Positions 6,082-10,203 of a stretch of DNA of 10,203 nucleotides are shown one piece after another (position 1 is the stretch's first letter; each line of letters starts with the position of its first letter). A program made the translations under genes and the position numbers. This DNA comes from an uncultured Streptococcus sp. GTDB lineage: Bacteria > Bacillota > Bacilli > Lactobacillales > Streptococcaceae. The DNA lies in contig CAJZGT010000038.1 in assembly GCA_916048145.1 (NCBI GenBank), positions 1 to 10,203 on the forward strand. Reading direction: 5' to 3'. The notes under the pieces are model-generated. The model did not search any database. It was not told where the DNA came from and worked only from the letters and a program-made list of their open reading frames with translations.

Positions 6082-7068
6082 ATGGCAAAAGATATTCGTG
6101 TCTTACTTTACTACCTTTATACTCCAATTGAAAATGCAGAGCAATTTGCTGCAGACCACTTGGCTTTCTGTAAATCAATCGGCCTGAAAGGCCGTATCCT
6201 AGTCGCTGACGAGGGCATTAACGGAACAGTTTCAGGTGATTACGAAACAACTCAAAAATACATGGACTACGTTCACAGCCTCCCAGGCATGGAAGACCTC
6301 TGGTTTAAGATTGACGAAGAAAATGAACAAGCATTCAAGAAGATGTTTGTTCGCTACAAGAAAGAGATTGTCCACCTTGGTTTGGAAGACAACGACTTTG
6401 ACAACGACATCAACCCACTTGAAACAACAGGTGCTTACTTGTCTCCAAAAGAGTTCAAAGAAGCCCTTCTTGACGAAGATACCGTTGTCCTTGACACACG
6501 TAACGACTATGAGTACGACCTAGGACACTTCCGTGGAGCTATCCGTCCAGACATCCGCAACTTCCGTGAGTTGCCACAATGGGTCCGTGACAACAAGGAA
6601 AAATTCATGGACAAGCGTGTCGTGGTTTACTGTACAGGTGGCGTTCGCTGTGAGAAATTCTCAGGCTGGATGGTCCGTGAAGGCTACAAAGATGTCGGCC
6701 AATTGCACGGAGGAATCGCAACTTACGGTAAAGACCCAGAAGTTCAAGGTGAGCTTTGGGATGGGAAAATGTACGTCTTTGACGAGCGTATCGCAGTCGA
6801 TGTCAACCATGTTAACCCAACTATCGTAGGGAAAGACTGGTTTGATGGAACACCATGTGAACGTTATGTCAACTGTGGAAATCCATTCTGTAACCGTCGT
6901 ATCTTGACATCAGAAGAAAATGAAGACAAGTACCTTCGTGGATGCTCACACGAGTGCCGTGTTCACCCACGTAACCGCTATGTTTCAGAACATGAATTGA
7001 CACAAGCTGAAGTTGTCGAGCGCCTAGCCGCTATCGGTGAAAGCTTGGATCAAGCAGCTACTGTATAA
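6082..7068 (+). CDS. trhO: tRNA uridine(34) hydroxylase TrhO, rhodanese family
   Basis: The 328-residue protein is TrhO (YceA/YbfQ family), which makes 5-hydroxyuridine at the wobble position 34 of tRNAs using oxygen. It has an N-terminal ferredoxin-like domain (about 1-95). A rhodanese domain (about 120-215) follows, with the cysteine loop C184-T-G-G-V-R-C190. A C-terminal region carries cysteines at 259, 265, 270, 288 and 292, typical of the long form of this family. Length agrees with the streptococcal orthologue SP_0095 as I remember it. An in-frame ATG at 6037 would add 15 residues but lies only about 5 bases after the predicted transcript start without a ribosome site. Conserved sequence begins at [15 protein letters not shown], so 6082 is preferred, although its own ribosome site is weak (AAGAGA near 6067-6072). 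It is monocistronic, with its own promoter and terminator. Codon use is strongly optimised. Confidence 0.92.
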   Translation: MAKDIRVLLYYLYTPIENAEQFAADHLAFCKSIGLKGRILVADEGINGTVSGDYETTQKYMDYVHSLPGMEDLWFKIDEENEQAFKKMFVRYKKEIVHLGLEDNDFDNDINPLETTGAYLSPKEFKEALLDEDTVVLDTRNDYEYDLGHFRGAIRPDIRNFRELPQWVRDNKEKFMDKRVVVYCTGGVRCEKFSGWMVREGYKDVGQLHGGIATYGKDPEVQGELWDGKMYVFDERIAVDVNHVNPTIVGKDWFDGTPCERYVNCGNPFCNRRILTSEENEDKYLRGCSHECRVHPRNRYVSEHELTQAEVVERLAAIGESLDQAATV

Positions 7069-7072
7069 GATT

Positions 7073-7096
7073 AAACAGTCCTTAGGGGCTGTTTTT
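7073..7096 (+). terminator. Rho-independent terminator after trhO
   Basis: AAACAGTCC (7073-7081) pairs with GGGCTGTTT (7086-7094), with one G-U pair, around a TTAG loop. The right arm runs into TTTTT. It starts 5 bases after the trhO stop. Confidence 0.88.
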
Positions 7097-7153
7097 CTAT
7101 GCTTTTTACTCAAAAATCTAAAGTTTGTTTCTGTATCTTTCAGGATAATAGGG

Positions 7154-7159
7154 TATACT
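7154..7159 (+). promoter_or_regulatory. -10 box of the DUF4299-like gene
   Basis: TATACT is a good -10 and lies 30 bases before the start codon. No convincing -35 is seen 16-18 bp upstream (CTGTAT at 7131-7136 is the 17-bp position), so the promoter is probably weak or needs help. Confidence 0.55.
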
Positions 7160-7162
7160 ATA

Positions 7163-7176
7163 TGTAAACGATTTCA
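7163..7176 (+). promoter_or_regulatory. cre site (CcpA operator), perfect consensus match
   Basis: TGTAAACGATTTCA fits TGWAANCGNTNWCA at every defined position. It starts 3 bp after the -10 box and ends against the ribosome site, so bound CcpA should block initiation. This nearly repeats the arrangement at the ngt operon. Confidence 0.85.
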
Positions 7177-7189
7177 AAGGAGTCCAGTT

Positions 7190-8050
7190 ATGACGAAAAC
7201 ATTTTTTATTCCAAATAAACAGAGCATTTTAGGAGAACAGGAAATTTTGACTGCCAAGTCTATCTTGGCCTTGGTAGATGGCTTGGAGTCACATAGCTAT
7301 GATGCAGTCTATCTGCGTCAGCCTCTTAATCGTCTTGAGTATATCGAGTGTGCGATAGTGGGGCAATCGCAATTTCTCTTTAAAGTTAGCTATGCTGATG
7401 ATCAAAAGGCATATCGTGTCGATCTTTCTGACCTACTAACGAAGACAGACTGGCAGATTATCAAAGCATTTTTAGAAGCCCTACTTGCTTATACAGGAAC
7501 TGAGATTGAGGGGCTTGATGATTTTGACTTTGAAGCTTATTTCCAAGCAGGTATTCAAGCCCATCTGGCTGATAGTGCAGCCCGCTTTACGATTTGCCAA
7601 GGAATTTTTAATCCTGTTTTCTTTAGTCACGAGGACTTGAAAAGCTTTTTAGGGGAAGATGGCTTGGCTCAGTTTGAAGCGCGTGTGCGTGTGGTTCAAG
7701 AGACAGATGCCTACTTTGCAAGAGTTTCCTTCTATCAGGATGGAGAAGGCCAAGTGCACGGTGTTTACCATCTGGCTCAAGGGGTCAAGACCGCTTTACC
7801 GAGAGAACCATTTGTTCCTGCAGCCTATATTGAGCAATTGGTGGATAAGGAAGTCAAGTGGGAGATTGACTTGGTTCAAATCACAGGAGATGGCTCTAAA
7901 CCAGAAGACTATGAAGCCATTGCCCGCTTGAACTATGCAAAATTCTTAGAGTCACTACCATCAGCATCTTACCATCAACTAGATGCCAATCAATTAGAAG
8001 TACAACCCATCTTAGACAAAGATTTTAAAACATTAGCACAAGAAGAGTAA
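7190..8050 (+). CDS. Conserved streptococcal protein of unknown function, DUF4299-like
   Basis: The 286-residue soluble protein has no signal peptide, membrane span or catalytic motif that I recognise. It resembles the pneumococcal hypothetical protein SP_0096 and, from memory, the DUF4299 family; that assignment needs a Pfam check. It is acidic, with alternating predicted strands and helices. An internal similarity is suggestive but not firm: segments around SHSYDAVYLRQPLNRLEYIE and FEARVRVVQETDAYFARVSF both look like strand-rich halves. The start at 7190 is fixed by AAAGGAG at 7176-7182; an upstream in-frame start at 7037 would overlap trhO and its terminator. The perfect cre site predicts repression by CcpA on rapidly used sugars, the only functional clue in sequence. 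It is monocistronic and converges on the minus-strand membrane protein gene. Confidence 0.75.
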   Translation: MTKTFFIPNKQSILGEQEILTAKSILALVDGLESHSYDAVYLRQPLNRLEYIECAIVGQSQFLFKVSYADDQKAYRVDLSDLLTKTDWQIIKAFLEALLAYTGTEIEGLDDFDFEAYFQAGIQAHLADSAARFTICQGIFNPVFFSHEDLKSFLGEDGLAQFEARVRVVQETDAYFARVSFYQDGEGQVHGVYHLAQGVKTALPREPFVPAAYIEQLVDKEVKWEIDLVQITGDGSKPEDYEAIARLNYAKFLESLPSASYHQLDANQLEVQPILDKDFKTLAQEE

Positions 8051-8055
8051 AGCAG

Positions 8056-8081
8056 AAGCAGGTCAATCGACTTGCTTTTTT
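8056..8081 (+). terminator. Rho-independent terminator of the DUF4299-like gene
   Basis: AAGCAGGTC (8056-8064) pairs with GACTTGCTT (8069-8077), with one G-U pair, around AATC. The right arm runs into a T run ending at 8081. Confidence 0.88.
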
Positions 8082-8088
8082 GACATAG

Positions 8089-8116
8089 AAAAAATCCTGC
8101 CATGAAAGACAGGATT
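8089..8116 (-). terminator. Rho-independent terminator of the minus-strand membrane protein gene
   Basis: Read on the minus strand, AATCCTG and CAGGATT form a 7-bp stem (8110-8116 with 8093-8099) around a 10-base loop, followed by six Ts (8094-8089). It stands back to back with the plus-strand terminator, insulating the convergent genes. Confidence 0.85.
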
Positions 8117-8121
8117 GAAGT

Positions 8122-9186
8122 TTAAAGAAAGGCCAAGATACGAAGGTAATCTCCAATCAGTGCCACTTCAGCTACAAAGAAGAGGAGGATAATAACTCCG
8201 TTCACAAGGACAGATAAGAATAACTGATAGAAGGAGTCGGTTTCACTTGCTTGACTTGGTCTTGTAATGATATGGAGACTGGCAAGCAGAATGATTCCAA
8301 TGCTAATCACACACAAGAGGGCTGTAAATCGCAGGCTGTCAAAGAAGGCAAAGAAACTAGCAATAGCAGTGAGGAAGATTGGAATTGCCAAGAGTTGACT
8401 ATATTGTTGGAGAACCTTTTCTAGCGTCCAGTCCTTTTCTTGGTGGATAAATCGTCTCACAACGAAACTACCCAAGAGGAATGAAAAGAAGAAGAGTGTT
8501 GTTGCTACTAGGATAGAGATAATCGAAAAGAGATTTAATGAAGCAAATTGTTCAGGGAAGTGATTATGCATAGTTGCTATATGTCCATAGTAAGCATGTT
8601 TGATGTGGTAGATACTAAAGAAAAAGGAAGATGCAGAAAACAGAATGAGCAAGAGAAAGGCTGTGTAACTGTGTGTGCTACTTGTTTCAAGACTGCTTGT
8701 AGGAGATTTGATTGCTTCCACTAGCCAAGACCAAAAATCAAGCACTTGTTCTTTCCATTTATCCGTAGATTTTGGAGTTTGGTCGGGGATATAGGGACTT
8801 TCTAAGGATTGACTGATAAGAAGAGGCTCTTTCAAGATTGTTTTTTGCTGAGGAAGTGCTTCTTGATTTTCTTCAGCTATAGTGACTTTTTCTTTTTCTT
8901 TAGAAAGGTCTGGCTCTTCTTCAGTAGAATCTAATGCTTTCTTTTCTTCTATTTCTGTTCTCGCTTCACTGTCTTCAGGCGTTTCAATTTTCTCTTCTTG
9001 CTGGCTTTCCAGTTCGACTTCAGCTTGAGAGACTTCCTCCTCTACTTGAGTATTTTTTTCAATTGGTGTATCGAGATCGACTATCGTTTCTTCAGCCTTG
9101 TCTCTAACATCTTTGGGTTGTTCATCAGGCTTGTTCTTGCTTGTTGTTTTTACAAAATCATTACTTTCAAACCATTCTTGTTTCAT
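8122..9186 (-). CDS. Five-TM membrane protein with long acidic N-terminal region
   Basis: The 354-residue protein resembles pneumococcal SP_0097, a protein of unknown function. Residues 1 to about 140 are hydrophilic and very rich in Glu, with runs such as EVELESQQEEKIETPEDSEA, and are probably disordered or partly coiled-coil. Residues 142-160 form an amphipathic Trp-rich helix (KEQVLDFWSWLVEAIK). Five hydrophobic segments follow, at about 174-194, 218-243, 264-283, 286-306 and 322-342. There is no signal peptide, so the acidic region is expected in the cytoplasm. The membrane part resembles small Yip1-like streptococcal membrane domains, but I cannot name a function. AAAGGAGG (plus-strand 9193-9200) lies 6 bases before the ATG. 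Its promoter overlaps the end of the upstream DUF4097-like gene and contains a cre-like sequence, so it can be expressed separately as well as by readthrough. Confidence 0.78.
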   Translation of the reverse strand: MKQEWFESNDFVKTTSKNKPDEQPKDVRDKAEETIVDLDTPIEKNTQVEEEVSQAEVELESQQEEKIETPEDSEARTEIEEKKALDSTEEEPDLSKEKEKVTIAEENQEALPQQKTILKEPLLISQSLESPYIPDQTPKSTDKWKEQVLDFWSWLVEAIKSPTSSLETSSTHSYTAFLLLILFSASSFFFSIYHIKHAYYGHIATMHNHFPEQFASLNLFSIISILVATTLFFFSFLLGSFVVRRFIHQEKDWTLEKVLQQYSQLLAIPIFLTAIASFFAFFDSLRFTALLCVISIGIILLASLHIITRPSQASETDSFYQLFLSVLVNGVIILLFFVAEVALIGDYLRILAFL

Positions 9187-9220
9187 GAGGAACCTCCTTT
9201 TTTGGTTGTTTTTTTATTTT

Positions 9221-9249
9221 ACATTAGCAGATGTAAGCGCTTTTGTCAA
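9221..9249 (-). promoter_or_regulatory. Promoter of the five-TM membrane protein gene
   Basis: On the minus strand, a consensus TTGACA (9249-9244), a 17-bp spacer and TAATGT (9226-9221) form a promoter. TGC directly before the -10 gives it an extended -10 character. The -35 overlaps the stop codon of the preceding minus-strand gene (9246-9248). Confidence 0.7.
9232..9245 (-). promoter_or_regulatory. cre-like sequence in the promoter spacer
   Basis: Read on the plus strand, TGTAAGCGCTTTTG matches the cre consensus at all but the last two defined positions and has the palindromic AAGCGCTT centre typical of strong cre sites. It lies between the -35 and -10 boxes, touching the -35, where bound CcpA would exclude RNA polymerase. 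The two mismatches leave this uncertain. Confidence 0.45.
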
Positions 9250-10196
9250 TGATTTCTAGAAGAAGACTCGTGTTCCTCTGATTTGAGTAGATAGATATCC
9301 TGGTCTGCTCTTGCCATGAGTTGATCTTTTGCATCTGCTTTTTCTGTTTTATAAGGATTTCTTAATCGTTCATCTTTGTTTTCTTTGTTGTTAAATGAAT
9401 GTCTTCCTTCTCTCACAAAATGAAGAATAGAACCATGTTTTGTTGAAAGATCTAAGTTGATTCTTTGTTTTTCTTCTTCGGAAAGTAGCAGTTTTAGGTC
9501 TGTTTTCGCTACCAATTCCACCTTACCATGTACTTGAATATTTTCAGCGTGGATGTGATGTTTTGTTGACTCTAGCTGACTATCTGTAAGGTCTGTATCA
9601 AAGATATTGATAATATTTTGTGTTGTGAGTTTACTGTTTTTGATACGACTTCCTTCAATTCGGAGGAGATAGCCATTATTGGTATTGATGGTCGCATTTT
9701 CAAGACTAGCATTAGTGATACTGGTTTGTCCAAGATTGGCTGACACGTTGATCCCTTTTAGACTTCTTCCCTTTGGAACTTGGAGAATAACTTCATTAAA
9801 ACGACTAGAGTAGCTACTTGCGATATGGAGAATCGCGCCAATTCCAGAAGAGAGAAATGGAGTTTCAGACAGTTTCTTATCAATGAGGCTTAGAGTTTTG
9901 TCGTTTTGATTTGTGACAAGATCTTGGTTAGCAGAAATAGATGGATGATAAGAAATATGGATTTGATCATCCAAAGAGTCGGTGATGGTGAGCGCGTGTT
10001 GGTGGAGAGTAATTTCTATGTTTTCGACTTCCTTGCCATAGGTTAGCTCTTCCATCCGACTATCATAGACCGGCTCCTTGGACATGGCAAGTAGGCTCTT
10101 AATCCCGTCAGATTGAATACCTATAAAGAGTAGGATAAAGCCGATAATGGTAGTCACCACACCAAAAATGAGAAATCCTTTTGTCCATTTACGCAT
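9246..10196 (-). CDS. Membrane-anchored DUF4097-like protein
   Basis: The 316-residue protein has a basic N-terminus and one membrane span at about residues 7-27 (FLIFGVVTTIIGFILLFIGI). A long extracytoplasmic part, rich in short alternating strands with repeated NxxL/IxN patterns (about 140-240), follows. This suggests the beta-solenoid-like fold of DUF4097/DUF4098 proteins. A charged, low-complexity tail occupies about 270-316. It resembles pneumococcal SP_0098. In related genomes such genes follow a DUF1700 gene and a PadR-family regulator, implying envelope-stress or membrane sensing; those partners lie beyond the right edge. The ATG at 10196 has no visible ribosome site in the 7 bases available. 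The upstream frame D-Q-H-A then stop at 10191-10189 would overlap this start, suggesting translational coupling. Function unknown. Confidence 0.75.
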   Translation of the reverse strand: MRKWTKGFLIFGVVTTIIGFILLFIGIQSDGIKSLLAMSKEPVYDSRMEELTYGKEVENIEITLHQHALTITDSLDDQIHISYHPSISANQDLVTNQNDKTLSLIDKKLSETPFLSSGIGAILHIASSYSSRFNEVILQVPKGRSLKGINVSANLGQTSITNASLENATINTNNGYLLRIEGSRIKNSKLTTQNIINIFDTDLTDSQLESTKHHIHAENIQVHGKVELVAKTDLKLLLSEEEKQRINLDLSTKHGSILHFVREGRHSFNNKENKDERLRNPYKTEKADAKDQLMARADQDIYLLKSEEHESSSRNH

Positions 10197-10203
10197 GCTG
10201 GTC

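Noticed and set aside
7037..7189. ATG 7037 as the start of the DUF4299-like protein
   Set aside because: It lies inside trhO in another frame and would run through the trhO terminator and the gene's own promoter, cre and ribosome site. ATG 7190 has a proper AAAGGAG.
8998..9252. Plus-strand 84-residue hydrophobic frame
   Set aside because: It is the antisense of the Glu-rich region of the minus-strand gene. Antisense of GAA/GAG codons reads as hydrophobic residues, so it is an artefact of composition.

Overview
The window looks like chromosomal DNA of a mitis-group Streptococcus (S. mitis, S. oralis, S. pseudopneumoniae or S. pneumoniae type). This rests on low-to-moderate GC, strong AAAGGAGG ribosome sites, a BOX-type intergenic repeat, and proteins that I recognise as close to the pneumococcal SP_0090 to SP_0098 neighbourhood. 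Species and family names come from memory, not from a search.

Left part (1-4766): the 3' half of a GH20 beta-N-acetylglucosaminidase gene (gcnA/GH20C type) ends at a terminator. A CcpA-type promoter follows and drives two ABC permeases (ngtP1, ngtP2) and, after a BOX element, a lipoprotein sugar-binding protein (ngtS). No ATPase gene is present, so a shared ATPase such as MsmK probably energises the transporter. Together these genes fit import and intracellular trimming of host-derived N-glycan fragments, repressed when preferred sugars are available.

Middle part (4767-5976): a two-gene operon encodes a CPBP (Abi) family membrane protein and a small four-helix protein resembling class IIa bacteriocin immunity proteins. 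In front of it lie three helically phased 10-bp direct repeats resembling the sites of ComE/BlpR-type LytTR regulators, followed by a good -10 box with no good -35. No bacteriocin gene is visible. This is the most interesting part of the window: a candidate pheromone-controlled orphan immunity module. Its CPBP member has lost two conserved residues (E139V and H208R).

Right part (5977-10203): trhO (tRNA U34 hydroxylase, rhodanese family) has its own strong promoter and terminator. Next comes a DUF4299-like gene of unknown function whose promoter carries a second perfect cre site, with nearly the same geometry as at ngtP1. It converges on two minus-strand genes. One is a five-TM membrane protein with a long acidic N-terminal region, whose promoter holds a cre-like sequence in its spacer. 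The other is a membrane-anchored DUF4097-like protein at the right edge. No tRNA, rRNA, CRISPR array, insertion sequence or prophage gene was seen.
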